64,000 nt of DNA from Ptiloglossa arizonensis (lineage: Eukaryota; Arthropoda; Insecta; Hymenoptera; Colletidae). The notes below the pieces were generated by a model that saw only the letters and a program-made list of their open reading frames with translations, ran no database searches and was not told the DNA's origin. This document shows positions 1 through 12,542 of this stretch, in pieces. Location of the stretch: NCBI RefSeq assembly GCF_051014685.1, contig NW_027478486.1, forward strand, positions 186,001 through 250,000. Reading direction: 5' to 3'. The translations under genes were made by a program, and so were the position numbers. Position 1 is the stretch's first letter; each line of letters opens with the position of its first letter.

Positions 1-2462
1 TTTCTACTTTCAGATGTAACAGGAATTTCTCGAGTTCGTCAATCCATTCGCGAGATATGGGAGTTTGAAGTTAAGGAATGGTTGAGAAACCATCAAAATT
101 TTCGCTGGTCTGATACTCGAAACCAATAACTGGAATGGCCTAGGGGAAAAGTACACACACCACTGTAATCGGGCGTGTTTCTACTTTCGGATGCAACAGG
201 AATTTCTCGAGTTCGTCAATCCGTTCGCGAGATATGGGAGTTTGAAGTTAAGAAACGTTTGAGAAACCATCAAAATTTTTGCAAGTCTGATACTGGAAAC
301 CAATAACTACTATAGCCTAGGACAAAAATACACACACCGTTGTAATCGGGCGAGTCTCTGCTTTCAAATGCAATAGGAATTTCTCGAGTTCGTCAATCCG
401 TTCGCGCGATATGGGAGTTTGAAGTTAAGGAATAGTTGAGAAACCATCAAAAATTTCGCTGGTCTGATACTCGAAACCAATAACTGGAATGCCCTAGGGG
501 AAAAGTACACACACCATTGTAATCGGGCGAGTTTCTACTTTCAGATGCAACAGGAATTTCTCGAGTTCGTCAATCCATTCGCGAGATATGGGAGTTTGAA
601 GTTAAGGAATGGTTGAGAAACCATCAAAATTTTCGCTGGTCTGATACTCGAAACCAATAACTGGAATGGCCTAGGGGAAAAGTACACACACCACTGTAAT
701 CGGGCGTGTTTCTACTTTCGGATGCAACAGGAATTTCTCGAGTTCGTCAATCCGTTCGCGAGATATGGGAGTTTGAAGTTAAGGAATGGCTGAGAAACCA
801 TCAAAATTTTCGCAAGTCTGATACCCGAAACCAATAACTACAAAGGCCTAGGAGAAAAATACACATACCGTTGTAATCGGGCGAGTTTCTACATTCAGAT
901 GCAATAGGAATTTCTCGAGTTCGTCAATCCGTTCGCGAGATATGGGAGTTTGAAGTTAAGGAATGGTTAAGAATCCAACAAAATTTTCGCAAGTCTGATA
1001 CTCGAAACCAATAACTACTATGGCCTAGGGGAAAAGTACACACACCGTTGTAATCGGGGAAGTCTCTGCTTTCAGATGCAACAGGCATTTCTCGAGTTCG
1101 TCAATCCGTTCGCGAGATATGGGAGTTTGAAGTTAAGAAACGTTTGAGAAACCATCAAAATTTTTGCAAGTCTGATACTGGAAACCAATAACTACTATAG
1201 CCTAGGACAAAAATACACACACCGTTGTAATCGGGCGAGTCTCTGCTTTCAAATGCAATAGGAATTTCTCGAGTTCGTCAATCCGTTCGCGCGATATGGG
1301 AGTTTGAAGTTAAGGAATAGTTGAGAAACCATCAAAAATTTCGCTGGTCTGATACTCGAGACCAATAACTGGAATGCCCTAGGGGAAAAGTACACACACC
1401 ATTGTAATCGGGCGAGTTTCTACTTTCAGATGTAACAGGAATTTCTCGAGTTCGTCAATCCATTCGCGAGATATGGGAGTTTGAAGTTAAGGAATGGTTG
1501 AGAAACCATCAAAATTTTCGCTGGTCTGATACTCGAAACCAATAACTGGAATGGCCTAGGGGAAAAGTACACACACCACTGTAATCGGGCGTGTTTCTAC
1601 TTTCGGATGCAACAGGAATTTCTCGAGTTCGTCAATCCGTTCGCGAGATATGGGAGTTTGAAGTTAAGAAACGTTTGAGAAACCATCAAAATTTTTGCAA
1701 GTCTGATACTGGAAACCAATAACTACTATAGCCTAGGACAAAAATACACACACCGTTGTAATCGGGCGAGTCTCTGCTTTCAAATGCAATAGGAATTTCT
1801 CGAGTTCGTCAATCCGTTCGCGCGATATGGGAGTTTGAAGTTAAGGAATAGTTGAGAAACCATCAAAAATTTCGCTGGTCTGATACTCGAAACCAATAAC
1901 TGGAATGCCCTAGGGGAAAAGTACACACACCATTGTAATCGGGCGAGTTTCTACTTTCAGATGCAACAGGAATTTCTCGAGTTCGTCAATCCATTCGCGA
2001 GATATGGGAGTTTGAAGTTAAGGAATGGTTGAGAAACCATCAAAATTTTCGCTGGTCTGATACTCGAAACCAATAACTGGAATGGCCTAGGGGAAAAGTA
2101 CACACACCACTGTAATCGGGCGTGTTTCTACTTTCGGATGCAACAGGAATTTCTCGAGTTCGTCAATCCGTTCGCGAGATATGGGAGTTTGAAGTTAAGG
2201 AATGGCTGAGAAACCATCAAAATTTTCGCAAGTCTGATACCCGAAACCAATAACTACAAAGGCCTAGGAGAAAAATACACATACCGTTGTAATCGGGCGA
2301 GTTTCTACATTCAGATGCAATAGGAATTTCTCGAGTTCGTCAATCCGTTCGCGAGATATGGGAGTTTGAAGTTAAGGAATGGTTAAGAATCCAACAAAAT
2401 TTTCGCAAGTCTGATACTCGAAACCAATAACTACTATGGCCTAGGGGAAAAGTACACACACC
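1..2462 (+). repeat. 8-monomer HOR (1416 bp), about 1.7 copies
   Basis: Bases 1-1046 recur at 1417-2462 with an exact 1416-bp offset and no indel; CAGATGTAAC at 11 and 1427 is a useful marker. The copies separate at 1047/2463 (CACACCGTTG against CACACCATTG). A visible substitution is CTCGAGACC near 1356 against CTCGAAACC near 472. The unit contains monomers ending TGGAATGCCCTAGG and CTATAGCCTAGGAC that are largely restricted to this part of the array. It is copied again inside the larger duplication at 5724-9880. Confidence 0.85.
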
Positions 2463-5100
2463 ATTGCAATCGGGCGAGTTTCTACTTTCCGATGCAACAG
2501 GAATTTCTCGAGTTCGTCAATCCGTTCGCGAGATATGGGAGTTTCAAGTTAAGGAACGTTTGAGAAACCATCAAAATTTTCGCAAGTCTGATACTCGAAA
2601 CCAATAAATACTATGGCCTAGGGGAAAAGTACACACACCACTGTAATCGGGCGAGTTTCTACTTTCAGATGCAAGAGGAATTTCTCGAGTTCGTCAATCC
2701 ATTCGCGATACATGGGAGTTTGAAGTTAAGGAACGTTTGAGAAAACATCAAAATTTTCGCAAGTCTGATACTCGAAACCAATAGCTACTATGGCCTAGGG
2801 CAAAAATACGCATACTGTTGTAATCGAGCGAGTCTCTGGATTCAGATGCAACAGGAATTTCTCGAGTTCGTCAATGCGTTCGCGAGATATGGGAGTTTGA
2901 CGTTAAGGAACGTTTGCGAAACCATCAAAATTTTCGAAAGTCTGATACTCGAAACCAATAACTACTATGGCCTAGGGGAAAAGTACACACACCACTGTAA
3001 TCGGGCGTGTTTCTACTTTCGGATGCAACAGGAATTTCTCGAGTTCGTCAATCCGTTCGCGAGATATGGGAGTTTGAAGTTAAGGAATGGTTGAGAATCC
3101 ATCAAAATTTTCGAAAGTCTGATACTCGAAACCAATAACTACAATGGCCTAGGGGAAAAATACACATACCGTTGTAATCGGGCGAGTTTCTACATTCAGA
3201 TGCAACAGGAATTTCTCGAGTTCGTCAATCCGTTCGCGAGATATGGGAGTTTCATGTTAAGGAACGCCTGAGCAACCATCAAAATTTTCGCAAGTCTGAT
3301 ACTCGACACCAATAACTACTATGGCCTAGGGCAAAAATACACACACCTTTGTAATCGGGGAAGTCTCTGCTTTCAAATGCAACAGGAATTTCTCGAGTTC
3401 GTCCATCCGTTCGCGAGATATGGGAGTTTGAAGTTAAGAAACGTTTGAGAAACCATCAAAATTTTGGCAAGTCTGATACTGGAAACCAATAACTACTATA
3501 GCCTAGGACAAAAATACACACACCGTTGTAATCGGGCGAGTCTCTGCTTTCAGATGCAACAGGAATTTCTCGAGTTCGTCAGTCCGTTCGCAAGATATGC
3601 GAGTTTGAAGTTAAGGAACGCCCGAGCAACCATCAAAATTTTCGCAAGTCTGATACTCGAAACCAATAACTTCTATGGCCTAGGGCAACAACACACATAC
3701 CGTTGTAATCGGGCGAGTCTCTGCTTTCAGATGCAGCAGGAATTTTTCGAGTTCGTCAATCCTTTCGCGAGATATGGGAGCTTGAAGTTAAGAAACGTTT
3801 GAGAAACCATCAAAATTTTCGCAAGTCTGATACTCGAAACCAATAACTACTATGGCCTAGGGCAAAAATACACACACCATTGTAATCGGACGAGTTTCTA
3901 CTTTCAGATGCAACAGGAATTTTTCGAGTTCGTCAATCCGTTCGCGAGATATGGGAGCTTGAAGTTAAGAAACGTTTGAGAAACCATCAAAATTTTCGCA
4001 AGTCTGATACTCGAAACCAATAACTACTATGGCCTAGGGGAAAAGTACACACACCATTGTAATCGGGCGAGTTTCTACTTTCAGATGCAACAGGAATTTC
4101 TCGAGTTCGTCAATCCGTTCGCGAGATATGGGAGTTTCAAGTTAAGGAACGTTTGAGAAACCATCAAAATTTTCGCAAGTCTGATAATCGAAACCAATAA
4201 ATACTATGGCCTAGGGGAAAAGTACACACACCACTGTAATCGGGCGAGTTTCTACTTTCAGATGCAACAGGAATTTCTCGAGTTCGTCAATCCATTCGCG
4301 ATATATGGGGGTTTGAAGTTAAGGAATGGTTGAGAAACCATCAAAATTTTCGCATCTCTGATTCCCGACACCAATAACTACAAAGGCCTAGGGGAAAAGT
4401 ACACATATCGTTGAAATCGGGCGAGTTTCTGTTTCAAATGCAATAGGAATTTCTCGTGTTCGTCAATCCGTTCGCGAGATACGGGAGTTTGAAGTTAAGG
4501 AATGGTTGAGAAACCATCAAAATTTTCGCTGGTCTGATACTCGAAACCAATAACTGGAATGACCTAGGGGAAAAGTACACACACCACTGTAATCTGGCGA
4601 GTTTCTACTTTCAGATGCAACAGGAATTTCTCGAGATCGTCAATCCGTTCGCGAGATATGGTAGTTTGAAGTTAAGGAATGGTTGAGAAACCATCAAAAT
4701 TTTCGCTGGTCTGATACTCGAAACCAATAACTACTATGGCCTAGGGGAAAAGTACACACACCACTGTAATCGGGCGTGTTTCTACTTTCGGATGCAACAG
4801 GAATTTCTCGAGTTCGTCAATCCGTTCGCGAGATATGGGAGTTTGAAGTTAAGGAATGGTTGAGAATCCATCAAAATTTTCGAAAGTCTGATACTCGAAA
4901 CCAATAACTACAATGGCCTAGGGGAAAAATACACATACCGTTGTAATCGGGCGAGTTTCTACATTCAGATGCAACAGGAATTTCTCGAGTTCGTCAATCC
5001 GTTCGCGAGATATGGGAGTTTCATGTTAAGGAACGCCTGAGCAACCATCAAAATTTTCGCAAGTCTGATACTCGACACCAATAACTACTATGGCCTAGGG
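946..5100 (+). repeat. Left segmental duplication, copy 1 (~4.15 kb)
   Basis: This block recurs at 5724-9880. The offset is exactly 4778 bp at ATCGGGGAAG (1053 and 5831) and at CAGATGTAAC (1427 and 6205), one base short of 27 monomers. The start is placed where GGGAGTTTG (copy 1) meets GGGTGTTTG (copy 2). Private variants shared by both copies include GATACATGGG, CTCTGGATTCAG, AATGCGTTCGCG and GCAAGAGG. The stretch 5101-5723 between the copies holds similar monomers with no clear longer repeat. Confidence 0.85.
4470..4486 (+). other. CENP-B box core, 9/9 essential positions
   Basis: GTTCGCGAGATACGGGA fits NTTCGNNNNANNCGGGN at every essential position, and matches 11 of 17 against YTTCGTTGGAARCGGGA. 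The usual monomer has ATGGG in place of ACGGG. In the window this exact GAGATACGGG form preceded by TTCG occurs only here and in its duplicate at 9251. CENP-B is a mammalian pogo-like DNA-binding protein; whether this organism has an equivalent is unknown. Confidence 0.5.
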
Positions 5101-5723
5101 CAAAAATACACATACTGTTGTAATCGGGCGAGTCTCTGCTTTCAGATGCAACAGGAATTTCTCGAGTTCGTCAATCCGTTCGCGAGATATGGGAGTTTGA
5201 AATTAAGGAATGGTTGAGAATCCATCAAAATTTTCGAAAGTCTGATTCTCGAAACCAATAACTACTATGGCCTAGGGGAAAAGTACACACACCATTGTAA
5301 TCCGGCGAGTTTCTACTTTCAGATGCAACAGGAATTTCTCGAGTTCGTCCATCTGTTCGCGTGATATGGGAGTTTGAACTTAAGGAATGGTTGAGAAACC
5401 ATCAAAATTTTCGCATGTCTGATACTCGAAACCAATAACTACAATGGCCTAGGGGAAAAATACACATACCGTTGCAATCGGGCGAGTTTCTGCTTTCAAA
5501 TGCAATAGGAATTTCTCGTGTTCGTCAATCCGTTCGCGAGATATGGGAGTTTGAAGTTAAGGAATGGTTGAGAAACCATCAAAATTTTTGCAAGTCTGAT
5601 ACTGGAAACCAATAGCTACTATGGCCTAGGGCAAAAATGCACATACTGTTGTAATCGGGCGAGTCTCTGCTTTCAGATGCAACAGGAATTTCTCGAGTTC
5701 GTCAATCCGTTCGCGAGATATGG

Positions 5724-8700
5724 GTGTTTGAAGTTAAGGAATGGTTAAGAATCCAACAAAATTTTCGCAAGTCTGATACTCGAAACCAATAACTACTATG
5801 GCCTAGGGGAAAAGTACACACACCGTTGTAATCGGGGAAGTCTCTGCTTTCAGATGCAACAGGCATTTCTCGAGTTCGTCAATCCGTTCGCGAGATATGG
5901 GAGTTTGAAGTTAAGAAACGTTTGAGAAACCATCAAAATTTTTGCAAGTCTGATACTGGAAACCAATAACTACTATAGCCTAGGACAAAAATACACACAC
6001 CGTTGTAATCGGGCGAGTCTCTGCTTTCAAATGCAATAGGAATTTCTCGAGTTCGTCAATCCGTTCGCGCGATATGGGAGTTTGAAGTTAAGGAATAGTT
6101 GAGAAACCATCAAAAATTTCGCTGGTCTGATACTCGAGACCAATAACTGGAATGCCCTAGGGGAAAAGTACACACACCATTGTAATCGGGCGAGTTTCTA
6201 CTTTCAGATGTAACAGGAATTTCTCGAGTTCGTCAATCCATTCGCGAGATATGGGAGTTTGAAGTTAAGGAATGGTTGAGAAACCATCAAAATTTTCGCT
6301 GGTCTGATACTCGAAACCAATAACTGGAATGGCCTAGGGGAAAAGTACACACACCACTGTAATCGGGCGTGTTTCTACTTTCGGATGCAACAGGAATTTC
6401 TCGAGTTCGTCAATCCGTTCGCGAGATATGGGAGTTTGAAGTTAAGAAACGTTTGAGAAACCATCAAAATTTTTGCAAGTCTGATACTGGAAACCAATAA
6501 CTACTATAGCCTAGGACAAAAATACACACACCGTTGTAATCGGGCGAGTCTCTGCTTTCAAATGCAATAGGAATTTCTCGAGTTCGTCAATCCGTTCGCG
6601 CGATATGGGAGTTTGAAGTTAAGGAATAGTTGAGAAACCATCAAAAATTTCGCTGGTCTGATACTCGAAACCAATAACTGGAATGCCCTAGGGGAAAAGT
6701 ACACACACCATTGTAATCGGGCGAGTTTCTACTTTCAGATGCAACAGGAATTTCTCGAGTTCGTCAATCCATTCGCGAGATATGGGAGTTTGAAGTTAAG
6801 GAATGGTTGAGAAACCATCAAAATTTTCGCTGGTCTGATACTCGAAACCAATAACTGGAATGGCCTAGGGGAAAAGTACACACACCACTGTAATCGGGCG
6901 TGTTTCTACTTTCGGATGCAACAGGAATTTCTCGAGTTCGTCAATCCGTTCGCGAGATATGGGAGTTTGAAGTTAAGGAATGGCTGAGAAACCATCAAAA
7001 TTTTCGCAAGTCTGATACCCGAAACCAATAACTACAAAGGCCTAGGAGAAAAATACACATACCGTTGTAATCGGGCGAGTTTCTACATTCAGATGCAATA
7101 GGAATTTCTCGAGTTCGTCAATCCGTTCGCGAGATATGGGAGTTTGAAGTTAAGGAATGGTTAAGAATCCAACAAAATTATCGCAAGTCTGATACTCGAA
7201 ACCAATAACTACTATGGCCTAGGGGAAAAGTACACACACCATTGCAATCGGGCGAGTTTCTACTTTCCGATGCAACAGGAATTTCTCGAGTTCGTCAATC
7301 CGTTCGCGAGATATGGGAGTTTCAAGTTAAGGAACGTTTGAGAAACCATCAAAATTTTCGCAAGTCTGATACTCGAAACCAATAAATACTATGGCCTAGG
7401 GGAAAAGTACACACACCACTGTAATCGGGCGAGTTTCTACTTTCAGATGCAAGAGGAATTTCTCGAGTTCGTCAATCCATTCGCGATACATGGGAGTTTG
7501 AAGTTAAGGAACGTTTGAGAAAACATCAAAATTTTCGCAAGTCTGATACTCGAAACCAATAGCTACTATGGCCTAGGGCAAAAATACGCATACTGTTGTA
7601 ATCGAGCGAGTCTCTGGATTCAGATGCAACAGGAATTTCTCGAGTTCGTCAATGCGTTCGCGAGATATGGGAGTTTGACGTTAAGGAACGTTTGCGAACC
7701 ATCAAAATTTTCGAAAGTCTGATACTCGAAACCAATAACTACTATGGCCTAGGGGAAAAGTACACACACCACTGTAATCGGGCGTGTTTCTACTTTCGGA
7801 TGCAACAGGAATTTCTCGAGTTCGTCAATCCGTTCGCGAGATATGGGAGTTTGAAGTTAAGGAATGGTTGAGAATCCATCAAAATTTTCGAAAGTCTGAT
7901 ACTCGAAACCAATAACTACAATGGCCTAGGGGAAAAATACACATACCGTTTGTAATCGGGCGAGTTTCTACATTCAGATGCAACAGGAATTTCTCGAGTT
8001 CGTCAATCCGTTCGCGAGATATGGGAGTTTCATGTTAAGGAACGCCTGAGCAACCATCAAAATTTCGCAAGTCTGATACTCGACACCAATAACTACTATG
8101 GCCTAGGGGCAAAAATACACACACCTTTGTAATCGGGGAAGTCTCTGCTTTCAAATGCAACAGGAATATCCTCGAGTTCGTCCATCCGTTCGCGAGATAT
8201 GGGAGTTTGAAGTTAAGAAACGTTTGAGAAACCATCAAAATTTTGGCAAGTCTGATACTGGAAAACCAATAACTACTATAGCCTAGGACAAAAATACACA
8301 CACCGTTGTAATCGGGCGAGTCTCTGCTTTCAGATGCAACAGGAATTTCTCGAGTTCGTCAGTCCGTTCGCAAGATATGCGAGTTTGAAGTTAAGGAACG
8401 CCCGAGCAACCATCAAAATTTTCGCAAGTCTGATACTCGAAACCAATAACTTCTATGGCCTAGGGCAACAACACACATACCGTTGTAATCGGGCGAGTCT
8501 CTGCTTTCAGATGCAGCAGGAATTTTTCGAGTTCGTCAATCCTTTCGCGAGATATGGGAGCTTGAAGTTAAGAAACGTTTGAGAAACCATCAAAATTTTC
8601 CGCAAGTCTGATACTCGAAACCAATAACTACTATGGCCTAGGGCAAAAATACACACACCATTGTAATCGGACGAGTTTCTACTTTCAGATGCAACAGGAA

Positions 8701-9880
8701 TTTTTTCGAGTTCGTCATCCGTTCGCGAGATATGGGAGCTTGAAGTTAAGAAACGTTTGAGAAACCATCAAAATTTTCGCAAGTCTGATACTCGAAACCA
8801 ATAACTACTATGGCCTAGGGGAAAAGTACACACACCATTGTAATCGGGCGAGTTTCTACTTTCAGATGCAACAGGAATTTCTCGAGTTCGTCAATCCGTT
8901 CGCGAGATATGGGAGTTTCAAGTTAAGGAACGTTTGAGGAACCATCAAAATTTTCGCAAGTCTGATAATCGAAACCAATAAATACTATGGCCTAGGGGAA
9001 AAGTACACACACCACTGTAATCGGGCGAGTTTCTACTTTCAGATGCAACAGGAATTTCTCGAGTTCGTCAATCCATTCGCGATATATGGGGTTTGAAGTT
9101 AAGGAATGGTTGAGAAACCATCAAAATTTTCGCATCTCTGATTCCCGACACCAATAACTACAAAGGCCTAGGGGAAAAGTACACATATCGTTGAAATCGG
9201 GCGAGTTTCTGTTTCAAATGCAATAGGAATTTTCTCGTGTTCGTCAATCCGTTCGCGAGATACGGGAGTTTGAAGTTAAGGAATGGTTGAGAAACCATCA
9301 AAATTTTCGCTGGTCTGATACTCGAAACCAATAACTGGAATGGACCTAGGGGAAAAGTACACACACCACTGTAATCTGGCGAGTTTCTACTTTCAGATGC
9401 AACAGGAATTTCTCGAGATCGTCATCCGTTCGCGAGATATGGTAGTTTGAAGTTAAGGAATGGTTGAGAAACCATCAAAATTTTCGCTGGTCTGATACTC
9501 GAAACCAATAACTACTATGGCCTAGGGGAAAAGTACACACACCACTGTAATCGGGCGTGTTTCTACTTTCGGATGCAACAGGAATTTCTCGAGTTCGTCA
9601 ATCCGTTCGCGAGATATGGGAGTTTGAAGTTAAGGAATGGTTGAGAATCCATCAAAATTTTCGAAAGTCTGATACTCGAAACCAATAACTACAATGGCCT
9701 AGGGGAAAAATACACATACCGTTGTAATCGGCGAGTTTCTACATTCAGATGCAACAGGAATTTCTCGAGTTCGTCAATCCGTTCGCGAGATATGGAGTTT
9801 CAAATTAAGGAACGCTGAGCAACCATCAAATTTTCGCAAGTCTGATACTCGACACCAATAACTACTATGGCCTAGGGCAA
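5724..9880 (+). repeat. Left segmental duplication, copy 2 (~4.15 kb)
   Basis: This is the second copy of 946-5100. From 5724 to about 7690 it aligns with copy 1 without an indel and with few substitutions (for example AAAATTATCG near 7177 against AAAATTTTCG). From about 7690 onward single-base gains and losses appear every few hundred bases. The copies part at about 9870, where GCAAAATACACCCACCATTG replaces the copy 1 continuation. Confidence 0.85.
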
Positions 9881-11480
9881 AATACACCCACCATTGTAAT
9901 CGGACGAGTTTCTACTTTCAGATGCAACAGGAATTTCTCGAGTTCGTCTATCCGTTTGCGAGATATGGAGTTTGAAATTAAGGAATGTTTGAGAAACCAT
10001 CGAAATTTTCGCAAGTCTGATACTCGAAAGCAATAACTCAATGGGCCTAGGGGAAAAATACACATGACGTTGTAATCGGGCGAGTTTCTACTTTTCAGAA
10101 GCAACAGGAATTTCTCGAGTTCGTCAGTCCGTTCGCAAGATATGCGAGTTTGAAGTTAAGGAACGCCCGAGCAACCATCAAAATTTTCGCAAGTCTGATA
10201 CTCGAAACCAATAACTTCTATGGCCTAGGGCAAAAACACACATACCGTTGTAAATCGGGCGAGTCTCTGCTTCAGATGCAGCAGGAATTTTTCGAGTTCG
10301 TCAATTCCTTTCGCGAGATATGGGAGCTTGAAGTTAAGAACGTTTGAGAAACCATCAAAATTTTCGCAAGTCTGATACTCGAAACCAATAACTACTATGG
10401 CCTAGGGCAAAAATACACACACCATTGTAATCGGACGAGTTTCTACTTTCAGATGCAACAGGAATTTCTCGAGTTCGTCTATCCGTTTGCGAGATATGGG
10501 AGTTTGAAATTAAGGAATGTTGAGAAACCATCGAAATTTTCGCAAGTCTGATACTCGAAAGCAATAACTCCAATGGCCTAGGGAAAAATACACATGACGT
10601 TGTAATCGGGCGAGTTTCTACTTTCAGAAGCAACTGGAATTTGTCGAGTTCGTCAATCCGTTCGTGAGATATGGGAGTTTGAAGTTAAGGAATGGTTGAG
10701 AAACCATCAAAATTTTCGCTATTCTGATGCTAGAAACGAATAACTGGAATGGCCTAGGGGAAAGGTACACACACCATTGTAATCGGGCGAGTTTTCTACT
10801 TTCAGATGCAACAGGAATTTCTCGAGTTCGTCAATCCGTTTGCGAGACCGCGGGTTAAAGAATGGTTGAGAAACCATCAAAATTTTCGCAATTCTGATGC
10901 TAGAAACGAATAACTACAATGGCTTAGGGCAAAAATATTCACACTGTTGTAATCGGGCGTGTTTTCTGCTTTCAGATGCAACAGGAATTTCTCGAGTTCG
11001 TCAATCTGTTCGCGAGATATGGGAGTTTGAAGTTAAGGAATTGGCTTGAGAAACCATCAAAATTTTCGCAAGTCTGATACTCGAAACCAATAACTACAAT
11101 GGCCTAGGGGAAAAAATACACATGCCGTTGTAATCGGGCGAGTTTCTGCTCTCAGATGCAACAGGAATTTCTCGAGTTCGTCTATTCGTTTGCGAGATGT
11201 GGGAGTTGGAAGTTAAGAAATGTTGAGAAACCTATCAAAATTTTCGCAAGTCTGATACTCGAAACCAATAACTACAATGGCCTAGGGAAAAATCACATAC
11301 CTTTGTAATCGGGCGAGTTTTCTTACTTTCAGATGCAACAGGAATTTCTCGAGTTCGTCAATCCGTTAGCGAGATATGGATGTTTGAAGTTAAGGAAAGG
11401 TTGAGAAACAATCAAAATTTTAGCACGTCTGATACTCGAAACCAATAACCTACAAAGGCCTAAGGGGGAAAAGTACACAC
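7690..11480. other. Indel-dense zone, probable low consensus quality
   Basis: Relative to copy 1, this stretch has single-base changes in or near homopolymers: GCGAACC (7695), CCGTTTGTAA (7949), AAAATTTCGC (8060), AGGGGCAAAA (8105), GGAAAACC (8263), TTTTCCGC (8598), CGTCATCC (8715), TATGGGGTTT (9087), GGAATTTTCTC (9229), ATCGGCG (9730), TATGGAG (9793). Two local copies 531 bp apart (9951 and 10482) carry different missing bases. Indels elsewhere in the array are shared between HOR copies; these are mostly private. Frame and length calls in this interval should not be trusted. Confidence 0.65.
9251..9267 (+). other. CENP-B box core, 9/9 (duplicate of the 4470 site)
   Basis: GTTCGCGAGATACGGGA again. 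It lies at the position expected from the segmental duplication, so it is inherited with that block and not independent. The surrounding zone is indel-rich but the 17 bases match the copy 1 site exactly. Confidence 0.5.
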
Positions 11481-12462
11481 ACCCACTGTAATCGGGCGTG
11501 TTTCTACTTTCGGATGCAACAGGAATTTCTCGAGTTCGTCAATCCGTTAGCGAGATATGGAAGTTTGAAGTTAAGGAAAGGTTGAGAAACAATCAAAATT
11601 TTAGCACGTCTGATACTCGAAAACAATAACTACAAAGGCCTAGGGGAAAAATACACATATCGTTGTAATCGGGCGATTTTCTACTTTCAGATGCAACAGG
11701 AATTTCTCGAGTTCGTCAATCCGTTCGCGAGATATGGGAGTTTGAAGTTAAGGAATGGTTGAGAAACCATCAAAATTTTCGCAATTCTGATGCTAAAAAC
11801 GAATAACTAGAACGGCTTAGGGCAAAAATATTCATACAGTTGTAATCGGGCGAGTTTCTGCTTTCAGATGCAGTAGGAATTTCTCGAGTTCGTCAATCCG
11901 TTCGCGAGATATGGGAGTTTGAAGTTAAGGAATGGTTGAGAAACCATCAAAATTTTCGCAAGTCTGATACTCCAAACCAATAACTACAATGGCCTAGGGG
12001 AAAAATACACATACCGTTGTAATCGGGCGAGTTTCTACTTTCAAATGCAACAGGAATTTCTCGAGTTCGTCAATCCGTTCGCGAGATATGGGTGTTTGAA
12101 GTTAAGGAATGGTTGAGAAACCATCAAAGTTTTCGCAATTCTGTTGCTAGAAACCAATAACTACAATGGCCTAGGAGAAAAATACACATGCCGTTGTAAT
12201 CGGGCGAGTTTCTACTTTCAGATGCAACAGGAATTTCTCGAGTTCGTCAATCCGGTTGCGAGATACGGGAGTTTGAAGTTAAGGAATGGTTGAGAAACCA
12301 TCAAAATTTTCGCAAGTCTGATGCTAGAAACGAATAACTACAATGGCTTATGGCAAAAATATTCACACTGTTGTAATCGGGCGTGTTTCTGCTTTCAGAT
12401 GCAACAGGAATTTCTCGAGTTCGTCAATCTGTTCGCGAGATATGGGAGTTTGAAGTTAAGGA

Positions 12463-12478
12463 ATGGTTGAGAAACCAT
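12463..12478. other. Dyad symmetry ATGGTT-GAGA-AACCAT, once per monomer
   Basis: A perfect 6-bp inverted repeat separated by a 4-base GAGA spacer is shown here in the reference monomer and recurs in most monomers of the array. It could extrude as a small cruciform in DNA. In a + strand transcript it would form a 6-bp stem closed by a GNRA-type tetraloop. Monomers with GTTTGAGAAACC keep a shifted pairing (GTTT with AAAC), while some variants such as GGTTAAGAATCC lose it. Short dyads are reported in several centromeric satellites; a function here is inference. Confidence 0.6.
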
Positions 12479-12479
12479 C

Positions 12480-12487
12480 AAAATTTT
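12480..12487. other. AAAATTTT tract
   Basis: This palindromic A/T tract directly follows the dyad in most monomers. A-tracts repeated in phase with the 177-bp period would bend DNA and could help position nucleosomes. Variants interrupt it (CAAAATTATCG, CAAAGTTTTCG, CACAATTTTCG), and these mark particular monomer classes. Confidence 0.5.
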
Positions 12488-12542
12488 CGCAAGTCTGATA
12501 CTCGAAACCAATAACTACAATGGCCTAGGGGAAAAATACACA

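Noticed and set aside
2846..3802. Plus-strand open frames of 82-112 codons beginning with MQQEFLEFV, here and at 8334, 28426, 30371 and 53793
   Set aside because: The peptide repeats every 59 residues in step with the monomer, and most monomers contain in-frame stops (TAACTAC, CAATAGG). This is an artefact of a repeat whose length is a multiple of three.
7949..10640. Indels in the 7.7-11.5 kb stretch as a biologically decaying array edge
   Set aside because: Substitutions do not rise in parallel with the indels, the indels favour homopolymers, and young HORs lie on both sides. A sequencing or assembly cause is more likely, though not proven.
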